A stretch of 52,171 nt of DNA from an uncultured Pseudomonadota bacterium (lineage in GTDB: Bacteria > Pseudomonadota > Gammaproteobacteria > Methylococcales > Methylomonadaceae): NCBI GenBank assembly GCA_903918375.1, contig CAIXED010000007.1, positions 1-52,171 of the forward strand. The letters run 5' to 3'. The notes under the pieces are model-generated. The model saw only the letters and a program-made list of their open reading frames with translations. It made no database searches and was not told where the DNA came from. Of this stretch, positions 7,150-16,420 are shown one piece after another. The number at the start of each line of letters is the position of its first letter. Position 1 is the first letter of the stretch. The position numbers were made by a program, and so were the translations under genes.

Positions 7150-8613
7150 TCATTTTTGCAACAAAGCTTCCAGCCGTTGAAAATCAAAATCAGCCTCCAA
7201 CATATCCGCCAAACGATCAATCCCCGCTTCGCGCAAGGCATTAAAATCCACAGCCTGATGTTGTTTATATCCCGCCCAAGCCAACAAAGCATTACAAGCT
7301 TCTGGTAAATCAAATAATCCGTGTAAATAGGTACCGGCAATTTGTTGATCGTCTGAAACTGCACCATCCGCGCCATCATCCAATAGCAATAAAGGCCGCT
7401 GCAAAGCTGGGCCGTGACTGACACCTAAATGAATTTGATAACCACTGACAGCGGTAGTTTGCTGATAAAAATGTCCCGTGCTTTGCCGTAAACATTTTTC
7501 AGGCTGGAGCGTGGTTTCCATGGCTAATAAATTTAACCCCTCGACACGACCAACCTCACTTTCCAAGCCCAATGGATCGTGAATCGCTGCACCCAACATC
7601 TGAAAGCCACCGCAAATTCCCAGCAATTTGCCGCCATAACGTAAATGGCGTTGAATAAAACTGTCCCAGCCTTGCGCTCTTAATCGCGCCAAATCAGTGA
7701 CTACCGATTTACTACCTGGCAATACGATTAAATCAGCGCCATCAATCTGATCAGGACTTTTGGCAAAACTGACTTTAACACCAGGATGCAGTTGCAAAGG
7801 GTCAAAGTCGGTGTGATTGCTGAAACTGGGTAAATACGGCACCACAACATGAAAAACCGTATCATCAGCTTGCTGGGCGTGGCGGGTGGATAAAGCGTCT
7901 TCGGCTTCTAAATATAAATCATGCAAATACGGCAAAACCGCTAACACCGGCTTACCGGTTCTGGCTTCCAACCAATCTAAACCAGACTTGAGTAAAGCAA
8001 TATCACCACGAAAGCGATTGATAACAAAACCAACCACCCGTTGCTGTTCGCTGGCAGACAACAAATCCAAAGTACCGACTAAATGAGCAAATACACCGCC
8101 ACGATCAATATCGGCAATTAAAATCACCGGACAATCCACCGCTTCGGCAAAGCCCATATTGGCAATATCACCTTGGCGCAGATTAATTTCCGCCGGACTG
8201 CCAGCCCCTTCGACCAACCGCATTTGATATTGCTGCCCCAAGCGTTGCCACGAATCCAATACCGCTTGCTTAGCAACCTGTTTGTAATCGTGATATTGCT
8301 GTGCTGATTGGTTTTGCAACACCTTGCCATGAATAATCACTTGCGCGGTAGTATCGCTATTCGGTTTTAGCAACACCGGATTCATGTCACTATGCGGTGG
8401 CAAACCACAGGCTGCGGCTTGCACCGCCTGAGCACGACCAATTTCACCACCATCAATGGTGACGGCACTATTCAATGCCATGTTTTGTGGCTTAAACGGC
8501 GCTACCGCCACCCCTTGTCGCTGATAGTAACGACACAAAGCGGTGACCAAGGTGCTTTTACCGGCATCGGAAGTTGTACCTTGAATCATCAAGGCAGAAA
8601 AAGGGGCTTTCAT
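7150..8613 (-). CDS. cobQ: Adenosylcobyric acid synthase (glutamine-hydrolysing) CobQ/CbiP
   Basis: The 487-residue enzyme amidates four carboxyl groups of adenosylcobyrinate a,c-diamide using glutamine and ATP. The N-terminal dethiobiotin-synthetase-like domain starts with [20 protein letters not shown]. The C-terminal class I glutaminase domain has [11 protein letters not shown], with the nucleophilic cysteine near residue 333, and the histidine in TYLHGLFD. The length is typical. It lies 2 bp downstream of cobU on the same strand and is tail-to-tail with bluB. Its presence shows the organism does more than simple cobinamide salvage, although the earlier corrin ring genes are not in this window. 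Confidence 0.95.
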   Translation of the reverse strand: MKAPFSALMIQGTTSDAGKSTLVTALCRYYQRQGVAVAPFKPQNMALNSAVTIDGGEIGRAQAVQAAACGLPPHSDMNPVLLKPNSDTTAQVIIHGKVLQNQSAQQYHDYKQVAKQAVLDSWQRLGQQYQMRLVEGAGSPAEINLRQGDIANMGFAEAVDCPVILIADIDRGGVFAHLVGTLDLLSASEQQRVVGFVINRFRGDIALLKSGLDWLEARTGKPVLAVLPYLHDLYLEAEDALSTRHAQQADDTVFHVVVPYLPSFSNHTDFDPLQLHPGVKVSFAKSPDQIDGADLIVLPGSKSVVTDLARLRAQGWDSFIQRHLRYGGKLLGICGGFQMLGAAIHDPLGLESEVGRVEGLNLLAMETTLQPEKCLRQSTGHFYQQTTAVSGYQIHLGVSHGPALQRPLLLLDDGADGAVSDDQQIAGTYLHGLFDLPEACNALLAWAGYKQHQAVDFNALREAGIDRLADMLEADFDFQRLEALLQK

Positions 8614-8615
8614 GT

Positions 8616-9140
8616 CTAGCCTTTGAGTTTTAAAGGCAAACCCGCTGCCATAAACAGCGCTTGATCACAAACAGCCGCGACCGCTTGATTTAAACGCCCA
8701 GCTTCATCTTGATAGCGACGATTGATTTCCCCCATTGGCACAATCCCCAAACCCACTTCATTGCTGACTAAGGCAATCTGCCCGGGTAAATTCGCCAAAT
8801 TTGCCAACAGCTCCTCACGTTCTTGCTGCCAGCTTTTATCCTGCGGTGGATTGCAATCGGGACAAAGCCATTGCGCTAGATACAAGGTCAAACAATCCAC
8901 CAGCAAGAAACGATGGTCACGAGCCTGTTCACGCAAGGTTTGCGCTAAAAAAAACGGCGATTCAACTAATTGCCATTCGGCAGGACGACGTTGTTGATGG
9001 TGCTGAATTCGCTCAGCAAACTCATCGTCATAGACTTGCGCGGTGGCGATATAAACCACTTCCAATCCTGAATCGGTGGCTAGTTTTTCTGCATAGGCGC
9101 TTTTACCAGAGCGAGCGCCACCTAAAATAAAGCTTTTCAT
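8616..9140 (-). CDS. cobU: Adenosylcobinamide kinase/adenosylcobinamide-phosphate guanylyltransferase CobU/CobP
   Basis: The 174-residue bifunctional enzyme phosphorylates adenosylcobinamide and transfers GMP to give adenosylcobinamide-GDP, the partner substrate of CobS. The P-loop GGARSGKS is at residues 7-14. [14 protein letters not shown] follows, then the [12 protein letters not shown] segment carrying the histidine that becomes guanylylated, and [11 protein letters not shown] near residue 127. It sits 12 bp after lpxB and 2 bp before cobQ on the same strand, so read-through from lpxB is plausible. Confidence 0.95.
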   Translation of the reverse strand: MKSFILGGARSGKSAYAEKLATDSGLEVVYIATAQVYDDEFAERIQHHQQRRPAEWQLVESPFFLAQTLREQARDHRFLLVDCLTLYLAQWLCPDCNPPQDKSWQQEREELLANLANLPGQIALVSNEVGLGIVPMGEINRRYQDEAGRLNQAVAAVCDQALFMAAGLPLKLKG

Positions 9141-9152
9141 TTATTACTCCGC

Positions 9153-10304
9153 TCAACCATGACCACTCAACATCTCCAACGCTAACTCCGCCATATTCTT
9201 CGAGCCACCACCCTCACCTAGTTCAGTTTTAACCTGCGCCAGCCCTTGTAAACACGCTTGTCGATAATCCGTATCGTCCAACAAGCGCTCAATTTCTGCC
9301 GCCAAACTCTCGGCGCTGACCGCATCTTGAATCAGCTCTTTAACAATGCTTTTGCCGGCAATAATGTTAGGCAGGCCAATGAAAGGAATTTTGACCAGTT
9401 TGGTGCCTAGCCAATAGGTAATCGGCGATAGGCGATAGGCGATGACCATCGGGATACCGAGCAAGGCGATTTCCAGTGAAGCGGTGCCGGAGGTGGTCAT
9501 GATGGCATCACAGCATTGAATCACGTCGTAAGGCTGCTGCTTAACCACTGTGATCGCTAACGGACAGCTTTGTAGATGACTTTGCAAGACTTCGTCGCTA
9601 ATCGAATCGGCTTGCGGTAGCACAAATTGTAAGTTGGGATGGCGCTGCGCTAAGCTTTGCGCGGCTTGTAGCATCACTGGCAACATGCGTTTGATTTCGT
9701 TGCCGCGACTACCGGGCAAGATGCCGACAATGGGTCGTTGGCTGTCTAATCCGAATAATTGCAAATCCTGATCACGACTACGTAACGGTTTGACTTTATC
9801 GACCGAGGGATGGCCGACATAGCGCACGGGGACGTTTTTGGCTTGGTAATAGGCGGTTTCAAACGGAAAAATCACCGCCATCATGTCAATCGCTTTGCCG
9901 TAGGTTTCCACCCGTCCTGCGCGCCACGCCCAGACTTGTGGGCTGACGTAGAACAAGACTTTGATACCTTGGCGTTTGGCAAATTGCGCGAGTTTGAGAT
10001 TGAATTCTTTGTAATCGACGCAGACCAATAAATCCGGTTTTTGTTTAGCGACAATCTGCTTCATCAGCTTGAGGGCTTTGCGGATTTCGCCGTAGTGTTT
10101 CAATACTTCAATTACCCCGATGACGCCGATTGAGGCGGAGTCAAAGCGAATATCAATACCGACTTGGCGCATTTTGCTACTGCCCATGCCGATACCTTTG
10201 ATGCTTGGGCATAAGGCTTGAAGTTCTTGGAACATATGCGCGGCATGTTGGTCGCCAGAGGCTTCGCCGGCGCTGAAGAGGACGGTGTAGGGGGAGTTGG
10301 TCAT
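9153..10304 (-). CDS. lpxB: Lipid-A-disaccharide synthase LpxB
   Basis: The 383-residue peripheral membrane glycosyltransferase (GT19) condenses UDP-diacyl-glucosamine with lipid X to form the lipid A disaccharide. It shows SAGEASGDQHAAHM at the N-terminus, CVDYKEFN near residue 96, SPQVWAWR near residue 124, PGSRGNEIKRMLP near 197 and the C-terminal PNIIAGKSIVKELIQ. It follows the GnnB-like aminotransferase across an 85-bp gap that contains an interspersed repeat. Upstream neighbours of the GnnA/GnnB type suggest this LpxB handles substrates with a 3-amino-sugar core. lpxA and lpxD are not in the window. Confidence 0.95.
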   Translation of the reverse strand: MTNSPYTVLFSAGEASGDQHAAHMFQELQALCPSIKGIGMGSSKMRQVGIDIRFDSASIGVIGVIEVLKHYGEIRKALKLMKQIVAKQKPDLLVCVDYKEFNLKLAQFAKRQGIKVLFYVSPQVWAWRAGRVETYGKAIDMMAVIFPFETAYYQAKNVPVRYVGHPSVDKVKPLRSRDQDLQLFGLDSQRPIVGILPGSRGNEIKRMLPVMLQAAQSLAQRHPNLQFVLPQADSISDEVLQSHLQSCPLAITVVKQQPYDVIQCCDAIMTTSGTASLEIALLGIPMVIAYRLSPITYWLGTKLVKIPFIGLPNIIAGKSIVKELIQDAVSAESLAAEIERLLDDTDYRQACLQGLAQVKTELGEGGGSKNMAELALEMLSGHG

Positions 10305-10326
10305 AGGTTACGTGGTTAGATAACAG

Positions 10327-10381
10327 CGTGGTGGGTTAGGCCAACGTGTTGGGTTACGGCTGTCGCCTAACCCAACCTACG
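10327..10381. repeat. Interspersed palindromic repeat (TAGGTTGGGTTAGGC type)
   Basis: Inverted repeat with 10-bp perfect arms (10332-10341 and 10365-10374) between lpxB and the upstream aminotransferase gene. On the minus strand it reads as the GTAGGTTGGGTTAGGCGACA type of extragenic element found in many proteobacterial genomes. A related element lies at 40265-40295. Confidence 0.7.
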
Positions 10382-10389
10382 CCTTAGCG

Positions 10390-11484
10390 TTAATTAAAAA
10401 CGCTACGAATCACTGCCACAATTTGCTTAACCGTGTCATCGCTGATTGATGAACAAATCGGCAACGAGAAACAGTTGGCAGCTACAGACTCAGTCACTGG
10501 CAACGACAAGCCAGCACATTCGTCTTTAAACACATTTTGCTGATGCAAAGGCACTGGATAGTAAACCGCACAAGCGATTTGCTGATCTTGCAAAGCCTTC
10601 ATGATTTCATCGCGGCGTTCAGATAACAAAGTGTATTGATGATAAACATGCACACCAAGACCATCTTCATGCGGCGTGGTTAACGGTAAATCGGCCATTA
10701 ATTCTGAATACAAATGCGCGGCATGACGACGAGCGGCATTGTATTGATCAATATGTTTGAGCTTGGCGCGTAACACTACCGCTTGCATTTCATCCAAACG
10801 ACTGTTGTAACCAATCACATCATGGTAATAACGCACATCCGAACCATGATTGCGGTATTGCTTGATTTTGGCCGCTGCTTTATCGCAATTGGTAGTGACT
10901 AAGCCGCCATCGCCAAAACAACCCAAGTTTTTGCTAGGGAAAAAGCTGAAACCTGCGGCATCACCAAAACCACCGGTTTGTTTGCCGTTGACACTAGCAC
11001 CAAACGATTGGGCGCAGTCTTCAATCAGTTTTAAGCCGTGTTTATCGCAAATCGCTTTAATCGCAGGCAAATTGACCGGCTGACCAAACAAATGCACCGG
11101 CATCACCGCTTTAGTTTTGGCGGTAATGGCTTTTTCGATATTTTCTGGGGTGATATTGAAGCTTTGCGGATCAATATCAACAAACACTGGCTTAGCACCG
11201 ACATATTTAATCGCTTCGGCGGTGGCGATAAAGGTAAAAGCACTGGTGATTACTTCATCGCCCGCGCCTATGCCTTCGGCCAATAACGCCAAGTGCAAAG
11301 CATCGGTGCCCGAAGCGCAACCAATCGCGTGTTTAACCCCTAAATAATCCGCCGCTTCTTTTTCAAAGGCTTGCACATGCGGGCCGAGAATAAACGAACA
11401 GTTGTCGATAGTTTCTGCCAAGCCGCGCTCAATTTCGTCTTTAATCTCGGCGTACTGGGCTTTTAGATTAACCATAGGGATCAT
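10390..11484 (-). CDS. gnnB: DegT/DnrJ/EryC1-family aminotransferase, probable GnnB (UDP-GlcNAc3N synthesis)
   Basis: The 364-residue PLP-dependent sugar aminotransferase has the family PLP lysine at about residue 185 in FSFFPSKNLGCFGDGG, plus GCASGTDALHLALLA and IEDCAQSFGA. I use the ATG at 11484, which has an AAAGG ribosome site; an in-frame extension to 11595 would run into the upstream gene. In Acidithiobacillus, GnnA and GnnB turn UDP-GlcNAc into UDP-GlcNAc3N for lipid A with amide-linked acyl chains at both positions. Here the pair directly precedes lpxB, which favours that assignment over the O-antigen enzyme WbpE, a close relative. The substrate is inference. Confidence 0.72.
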   Translation of the reverse strand: MIPMVNLKAQYAEIKDEIERGLAETIDNCSFILGPHVQAFEKEAADYLGVKHAIGCASGTDALHLALLAEGIGAGDEVITSAFTFIATAEAIKYVGAKPVFVDIDPQSFNITPENIEKAITAKTKAVMPVHLFGQPVNLPAIKAICDKHGLKLIEDCAQSFGASVNGKQTGGFGDAAGFSFFPSKNLGCFGDGGLVTTNCDKAAAKIKQYRNHGSDVRYYHDVIGYNSRLDEMQAVVLRAKLKHIDQYNAARRHAAHLYSELMADLPLTTPHEDGLGVHVYHQYTLLSERRDEIMKALQDQQIACAVYYPVPLHQQNVFKDECAGLSLPVTESVAANCFSLPICSSISDDTVKQIVAVIRSVFN

Positions 11485-11495
11485 AATGCTGACCT

Positions 11496-12434
11496 TTATC
11501 CGTGTTTTAAAAATTGGGTAATTTCGATAGCAGTTGCCAACGCTCTGCGGCCTGCTTCGCCTGATACTAAAGGATTTTCGCCAGTTTTGATGCAATGCAC
11601 AAAGTGTTTAATTTCCTCAAACAAGGCATCACCACTTTCAAAGACTGATTCTTCGCTAACGATTTCGGGAATCCCGGGGAACATTTCTTTGTCGCCGGTT
11701 TTGTGTTTAACCAATACCCGATTTTGGAAATCGACCGAGATATAAGAACACGGCCGGAACATCCGCATTTTGCGTTCCATTTTCATGCTGATTCGGCTGG
11801 CAGTGACGTTGGCCACGCAACCGTTTTTAAAAGTCAGTCGCGCATTGGCAATGTCGGTGCCTTGAGTCAAAACCGCGGTACCACTGGCGTCGATGCGTTC
11901 AACTTCAGAATCAACCAACGCCAAAATAATGTCGATGTCGTGAATCATTAAGTCCAACACCACGCTGACATCGTTGGCGCGTGGATTAAACGGCGACAAA
12001 CGATGCGATTCGATAAACAGTGGTTTTTCTTCGAGATTTTCCAAGCCACGCACAGCCGGATTGAAGCGTTCTAAATGGCCAACCTGCAAAATCAGATTTT
12101 TTTCGCGAGCGATGGCGATTAAATCATCAGCTTCTTCAACGGTGACCGTAATCGGTTTTTCCACCAATACATGAGCGCCAGCATTGAGAAAATCACGAGA
12201 AACGCTGTGATGTAAGGTAGTTGGCACCACGATACTCACCGCATCGACTTGGCCTAATAAGGATTGATAGTCGGTTAAGGCTTGAGCGCCGTGTTTTTCG
12301 GCAACGGTTTTAGCCGCTTCTTCGCTGACATCGACCACGGCAACCAGTTCACAATCTGGCAATGCGGCATATTTTTCCGCATGAAACTTTCCTAAATATC
12401 CTGCACCGATCACAGCGCATTTAAGCTTACTCAT
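11496..12434 (-). CDS. gnnA: Gfo/Idh/MocA-family oxidoreductase, probable UDP-GlcNAc 3-dehydrogenase GnnA
   Basis: The 312-residue protein has an N-terminal Rossmann fold (AVIGAGYLGKFHAEKYA, residues 7-23), the family VEKPI motif near residue 93, and VGHLERFNPA near residue 117, which is characteristic of the GnnA-like branch. It would oxidize the 3-hydroxyl of UDP-GlcNAc to a keto sugar for the next-door aminotransferase. It ends 11 bp before the aminotransferase start, and lpxB follows in the same direction. The alternative is WbpB-like oxidation for O-antigen, but no O-antigen genes are nearby. Family membership is clear; the substrate is inferred from lpxB linkage. Confidence 0.72.
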   Translation of the reverse strand: MSKLKCAVIGAGYLGKFHAEKYAALPDCELVAVVDVSEEAAKTVAEKHGAQALTDYQSLLGQVDAVSIVVPTTLHHSVSRDFLNAGAHVLVEKPITVTVEEADDLIAIAREKNLILQVGHLERFNPAVRGLENLEEKPLFIESHRLSPFNPRANDVSVVLDLMIHDIDIILALVDSEVERIDASGTAVLTQGTDIANARLTFKNGCVANVTASRISMKMERKMRMFRPCSYISVDFQNRVLVKHKTGDKEMFPGIPEIVSEESVFESGDALFEEIKHFVHCIKTGENPLVSGEAGRRALATAIEITQFLKHG

Positions 12435-12508
12435 AGATGACCTGATAGTGTTTTACATGTACCCAAGCGGGATTTGCTGTGGGCATAAAGCCGTACATTG
12501 TAACATCA

Positions 12509-12561
12509 GACCAGCGATTGGCGGGGTAGCACGCTTAGCCACACTGAGAACCTCGCTGGTC
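12509..12561. repeat. Inverted repeat between gnnA and the Sel1-like gene
   Basis: Nine-bp perfect arms (12509-12517 and 12553-12561) flank a 35-base spacer, 11 bp past the stop of the gene at 12572-13144. No U-tract follows, so a Rho-independent terminator is not well supported. Confidence 0.4.
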
Positions 12562-12571
12562 GATGGTTTAT

Positions 12572-13144
12572 TTAATTTCCGTCTACTTGCTGTTTCGCCT
12601 GTTCATGGCCTAAATCAGCGGCCTTTTTCAACCAAAACTGAGCTTTTTCGCTGTTCTGGGTGATAAAACTGCCCTGCTGATAGGCCGTGGCTAACTGATA
12701 TTGCGCGGTGCCGGTTTTGACTGACAGCAACAGAGCAAATAGCAGTAAATAAGCGCTGATTTGCAAAACCGTGGGACGTGGTGTTGCTGGTTGTGGCTCA
12801 ATCGGTAAAGGCTCGCTATTTTTGGACTTCTTAACTTTGAACCAGATAATCCCAGCGGCATAAGCCAAACTGCCTACCACTAGAACATTCAAAGCCAATT
12901 GGCTAAAAAAATGACTGTAATCACCGCTTTTAAACTCATTTAAGTTTTGCGTGGCAATCACCCAACCCACTAGCCAACCCAAAAATAAACGCCCTTGTTG
13001 CTTAGCACTATCAATGCTCTGCAATTTCAAACCTAGGGTAATGATTTTGAAAGCACTAAACGCAGCCGCCATTTTGATACTGACCGCTAACGGCGTAATC
13101 AAAAACAGGGTTGAGAACAGTAAAATTTTTGGCAGGTTTTTCAT
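12572..13144 (-). CDS. Membrane protein with a C-terminal Sel1-like repeat
   Basis: I do not recognise this 190-residue protein by name. It has an N-terminal hydrophobic segment (residues 4-30), further membrane segments near 55-65, 85-105 and 130-145, a proline-rich linker, and one Sel1-like repeat at the end (AQYQLATAYQQGSF through EKAQFWLKKAADLGHEQA). Sel1 repeats usually mediate protein contacts, so it may anchor a partner at the membrane. I chose the ATG at 13144; a TTG start at 13189 would add 15 residues but has no ribosome site. It follows purD across a gap with an inverted repeat, so it may be transcribed separately. Confidence 0.7.
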   Translation of the reverse strand: MKNLPKILLFSTLFLITPLAVSIKMAAAFSAFKIITLGLKLQSIDSAKQQGRLFLGWLVGWVIATQNLNEFKSGDYSHFFSQLALNVLVVGSLAYAAGIIWFKVKKSKNSEPLPIEPQPATPRPTVLQISAYLLLFALLLSVKTGTAQYQLATAYQQGSFITQNSEKAQFWLKKAADLGHEQAKQQVDGN

Positions 13145-13176
13145 GATTCCGAAAAGCTCGGTTATCGGGCTGGATG

Positions 13177-13209
13177 AGATAGCAGTCAATCGAGGATTAA
13201 CTGCTATCT
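13177..13209. repeat. Hairpin downstream of purD
   Basis: Ten-bp perfect arms (13177-13186 and 13200-13209) around a 13-base loop, 9 bp past the purD stop. There is no T-tract on either side. It may be a weak terminator or an mRNA 3'-end stabiliser. Confidence 0.5.
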
Positions 13210-13217
13210 GTTAAGGA

Positions 13218-14495
13218 TTAACGACCAATCGCCTTAAAGCCAATATCGGTACGGTAATAAACATCTTGCCAACTGATTTGATCGCACAGTTGATAGGCTT
13301 TTTGTTGGGCATCGGCAATATCGTCACCCAAAGCACAAGCACATAACACACGACCACCGGCAGTGACCACGTTGCCGTTACTTTGCTTGGTACCAGCATG
13401 AAATACTTTGCGTTCTTGGCTGTCTTCAGTCGGCAAACCGCTAATCACATTGCCTTTGGCGTAATCATCAGGATAACCACCCGCTGCTAATACCACCCCC
13501 AAAGCCGGACGCGGGTCCCATTCAGTGGTGACTTGATCCAAAGTTTGGTTTAAAGCTGCTTGCACTAAATCCACTAAATCACTTTGCAAACGCATCATAA
13601 TCGGCTGAGTTTCAGGATCACCAAAACGGCAGTTATATTCCAAAACTTTGATACTGCCATTTTTGCCTATCATCAAGCCAGCATACAAAAAGCCAGTGTA
13701 ATCATGACCGTCTTGACTCATGCCTTTCAAAGTTGGATTAATGACTTCATCCATCACCCGTTGGTGAATCTCAGCCGTCACCACTGGCGCTGGCGAATAA
13801 GCGCCCATGCCGCCGGTGTTTGGACCGCTGTCGCCATTATCGCGGGCTTTGTGGTCTTGCGAAGTTGCCATCGGCAAAGCGTGTAAACCGTCAGCGATGA
13901 CGATAAAACTAGCTTCTTCACCGGCTAAAAACTCTTCAACCACGACTCGATGACCGGCTTCACCAAAACTGTTGCCAGACAACATATCTTCAACCGCATC
14001 AATCGCTTCTTGCTCGGTTTGCGCGACGATGACACCTTTGCCAGCCGCCAAGCCGTCAGCTTTTACCACAATTGGCGCACCTTGCTGACGGATATAAGCC
14101 ACAGCTTCAGAAACATCGGTAAAGGTTTGATAAGCCGCAGTTGGAATACCGTGTCTAGCCATGAAATCTTTACAGAATGACTTAGAGCCTTCTAATTGCG
14201 CTGCCGCTGCAGTTGGGCCAAAACAAGCCAAACCTGCCGCGCTGAATTGATCAACAATGCCTTTCACCAACGGCACTTCTGGGCCAACGATAGTCAAGTC
14301 AATCTCTCTGGCTTGAGCAAAGCTTAATAAACCAGCAATGTCATCAACTTGAATCTCAACATTATCAATACCGGCTTCTAAAGCAGTACCTGCATTACCT
14401 GGCGCAACAAAAACGCTGCTGACTTTTGACGATTGTTTAACTTTCCAAGCCAAGGCGTGCTCACGGCCGCCGCTACCAACGATTAGAATTTTCAT
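13218..14495 (-). CDS. purD: Phosphoribosylamine-glycine ligase PurD
   Basis: The 425-residue ATP-grasp enzyme catalyses the second step of purine synthesis, joining glycine to phosphoribosylamine. It starts with MKILIVGSGGREHALAWK, contains GPEVPLVKGIVD near residue 75, the ATP-grasp segment VVKADGLAAGKGVIVA near residue 140, SQDHKARDNGDSGPNTGGMG near 212 and the metal-binding EYNCRFGDPETQ near 285. The ATG at 14495 matches the family N-terminus; the in-frame alternative at 14528 would add 11 residues. It follows purH, from which it is separated by a terminator-like hairpin. Confidence 0.95.
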   Translation of the reverse strand: MKILIVGSGGREHALAWKVKQSSKVSSVFVAPGNAGTALEAGIDNVEIQVDDIAGLLSFAQAREIDLTIVGPEVPLVKGIVDQFSAAGLACFGPTAAAAQLEGSKSFCKDFMARHGIPTAAYQTFTDVSEAVAYIRQQGAPIVVKADGLAAGKGVIVAQTEQEAIDAVEDMLSGNSFGEAGHRVVVEEFLAGEEASFIVIADGLHALPMATSQDHKARDNGDSGPNTGGMGAYSPAPVVTAEIHQRVMDEVINPTLKGMSQDGHDYTGFLYAGLMIGKNGSIKVLEYNCRFGDPETQPIMMRLQSDLVDLVQAALNQTLDQVTTEWDPRPALGVVLAAGGYPDDYAKGNVISGLPTEDSQERKVFHAGTKQSNGNVVTAGGRVLCACALGDDIADAQQKAYQLCDQISWQDVYYRTDIGFKAIGR

Positions 14496-14523
14496 GGAAT
14501 TGCTCAGCAATAAATTAGAAAAC

Positions 14524-14547
14524 AACACGGGGCTAATGCCCCGTGTT
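14524..14547 (-). terminator. Terminator or attenuator hairpin between purH and purD
   Basis: Nine perfect base pairs (14524-14532 with 14539-14547) close a 6-base loop. On the minus strand the stem is followed by GTTTTC. It lies 13 bp past the purH stop and upstream of purD, inside what is otherwise a purHD operon. Confidence 0.7.
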
Positions 14548-14559
14548 TAAGGATGATTT

Positions 14560-16116
14560 TTAGTGTCTAAAATGACGCATACCGGTTAACACCATCGCAA
14601 TGTTATGTTCATTGGCGGCATCAATCACTTCTTGGTCACGCATTGATCCACCTGGATGAATCACTGCGGTTACGCCAGCGGCGGCAGCGGCATCAATGCC
14701 ATCACGGAATGGGAAAAACGCATCCGACGCCATCACTGAACCCGGTACTTCCAAACCTTCATCTGCCGCTTTAATGCCAGCAATTTTGGCAGAATAAACT
14801 CGGCTCATTTGCCCTGCGCCAACACCGATGGTTTGACCATTTTTGACATAGACAATGGCGTTAGATTTAACAAACTTAGCTACTCGCCAAGCAAATAATA
14901 AATCCGCCAATTCTTGCTCGGACGGTGCGCGTTGGCTAACGACTTTGACATCTTCAGCTGTGATGCTGCCAATGTCTTTATCTTGAACCAACAAACCGCC
15001 AGCGACGCGTTTGAAGTCTAAAGCCGCAGGATTAATCGCGTCCCAATAGCCACATTCCAAAACGCGGACGTTTTGTTTTTTCGCTAAAGCCGCTTTTGCA
15101 CCTTCACTCACCGCAGGAGCAATAATCACTTCGACAAATTGACGAGCAGCAATTTCAGCCGCAGTTTTTTCGTCCAATTCGCGGTTGAAAGCGATGATGC
15201 CGCCAAACGCCGAAGTCGGATCGGTGGCATAAGCCAAGTTATAGGCACCTAAAATATCGTCGCTAATCGCAACGCCGCATGGGTTAGCGTGTTTAACAAT
15301 CACGCAAGCCGGTTGCTCTGGAAAGGCTTTGACGCATTCCAAAGCCGCATCCGCATCAGCGATATTGTTGTAAGACAATTCTTTGCCTTGCAATTGTTTA
15401 GCAGCAGCAATGCTGCCAACGGGTGGATTTTTTTCCTGATAAAACGCCGCGTTTTGATGCGGGTTTTCGCCATAACGCATGGTTTGCAGGCGGTGGAATT
15501 GTAGATTCAAAGTATCAGGGAAACCGCTGTTGTTGATTTTGCCCAAGTAAGTAGCAATTGCGGTGTCGTAACGAGCAGTGTGTTCAAAGCTTTTAAGGGC
15601 GAGATTAAAACGGGTCGCGTGGCTCAAGCTAACCTCTGCTTGCAGTTCAGCCAAAATCGCTGAGTAATCCGCTGGATCAACCACAATCGCCACGTCGTCA
15701 TGATTTTTTGCCGCAGCACGAATCATGGTCGGGCCGCCGATGTCGATGTTTTCAATCGCAGTTTCTAAATCACAATCTGGATTAGCAATGGTTTGCTCGA
15801 ACGGATAAAGATTCACCACCACCATATCAATCGGCTTGATGCCGCTATCGGCCATCACCGCATCATCAATGCCACGACGACCTAAAATACCGCCATGCAC
15901 TTTAGGATGCAGGGTTTTAACCCGACCATCCATCATTTCAGGGAAACCGGTGTAATCAGACACTTCGGTGACCGGCACATTGTGTTCCGCCAATAATTTA
16001 GCGGTGCCGCCAGTGGACAATAATTCGATACCCAACTGGTTCAAGCCGCGACAAAACTCCAAAACGCCAGTTTTATCCGAAACGCTGACCAACGCACGGG
16101 CCACTTTTTTGTTCAT
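14560..16116 (-). CDS. purH: Bifunctional AICAR transformylase/IMP cyclohydrolase PurH
   Basis: The 518-residue enzyme performs the last two steps to IMP. The N-terminal MGS-like cyclohydrolase domain shows [29 protein letters not shown] and [20 protein letters not shown]. The C-terminal transformylase domain has [13 protein letters not shown] near residue 213, [11 protein letters not shown] near residue 273 and [12 protein letters not shown] near 461. The length is typical. It follows fis by 29 bp, giving a dusB-fis-purH-purD order on the minus strand. Confidence 0.96.
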   Translation of the reverse strand: MNKKVARALVSVSDKTGVLEFCRGLNQLGIELLSTGGTAKLLAEHNVPVTEVSDYTGFPEMMDGRVKTLHPKVHGGILGRRGIDDAVMADSGIKPIDMVVVNLYPFEQTIANPDCDLETAIENIDIGGPTMIRAAAKNHDDVAIVVDPADYSAILAELQAEVSLSHATRFNLALKSFEHTARYDTAIATYLGKINNSGFPDTLNLQFHRLQTMRYGENPHQNAAFYQEKNPPVGSIAAAKQLQGKELSYNNIADADAALECVKAFPEQPACVIVKHANPCGVAISDDILGAYNLAYATDPTSAFGGIIAFNRELDEKTAAEIAARQFVEVIIAPAVSEGAKAALAKKQNVRVLECGYWDAINPAALDFKRVAGGLLVQDKDIGSITAEDVKVVSQRAPSEQELADLLFAWRVAKFVKSNAIVYVKNGQTIGVGAGQMSRVYSAKIAGIKAADEGLEVPGSVMASDAFFPFRDGIDAAAAAGVTAVIHPGGSMRDQEVIDAANEHNIAMVLTGMRHFRH

Positions 16117-16145
16117 GCAAACCTCAGAAAGAGAAAATAGAAAAA

Positions 16146-16409
16146 TTAACTGATGCCGTATTGCTCAAGCTTTTTACGCAAGGTGCTACGGCTAAGCCCC
16201 AAGACTTTGGCGGCTTTGCTTTGATTAAAATCGGCGTGTTTAAGCGCGGTTTCTAGCAGCGGTTTTTCCACTTCTGCCAGCACCAGATTGTATAAACCTG
16301 AGAATTCATGTCCATTTAACTGAACAAAATAACCTTCAACACAATGCCGCACATGCTCAGACAAAGTGTTGTCACTGCCACTTACTGTATTGATAATTTT
16401 CACTTCCAT
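16146..16409 (-). CDS. fis: DNA-binding protein Fis
   Basis: The 87-residue nucleoid protein ends in the factor-for-inversion helix-turn-helix ([29 protein letters not shown]). It is preceded by the [17 protein letters not shown] dimerization helix. Fis bends DNA and tunes rRNA, tRNA and growth-phase genes. It lies 11 bp after dusB; the dusB-fis pairing is classical in gammaproteobacteria. The N-terminal arm is shorter than in E. coli (98 residues). Confidence 0.95.
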   Translation of the reverse strand: MEVKIINTVSGSDNTLSEHVRHCVEGYFVQLNGHEFSGLYNLVLAEVEKPLLETALKHADFNQSKAAKVLGLSRSTLRKKLEQYGIS

Positions 16410-16420
16410 CTATGCTCCAT

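Noticed and set aside
7000-7424. Open frames on both strands across the bluB-cobQ junction
   Set aside because: They are shadows of two well-supported convergent genes and have no family features.
10390-12434. O-antigen (WbpB/WbpE) assignment for the dehydrogenase and aminotransferase
   Set aside because: Kept only as an alternative: there are no glycosyltransferase or O-antigen genes nearby, whereas lpxB follows directly.
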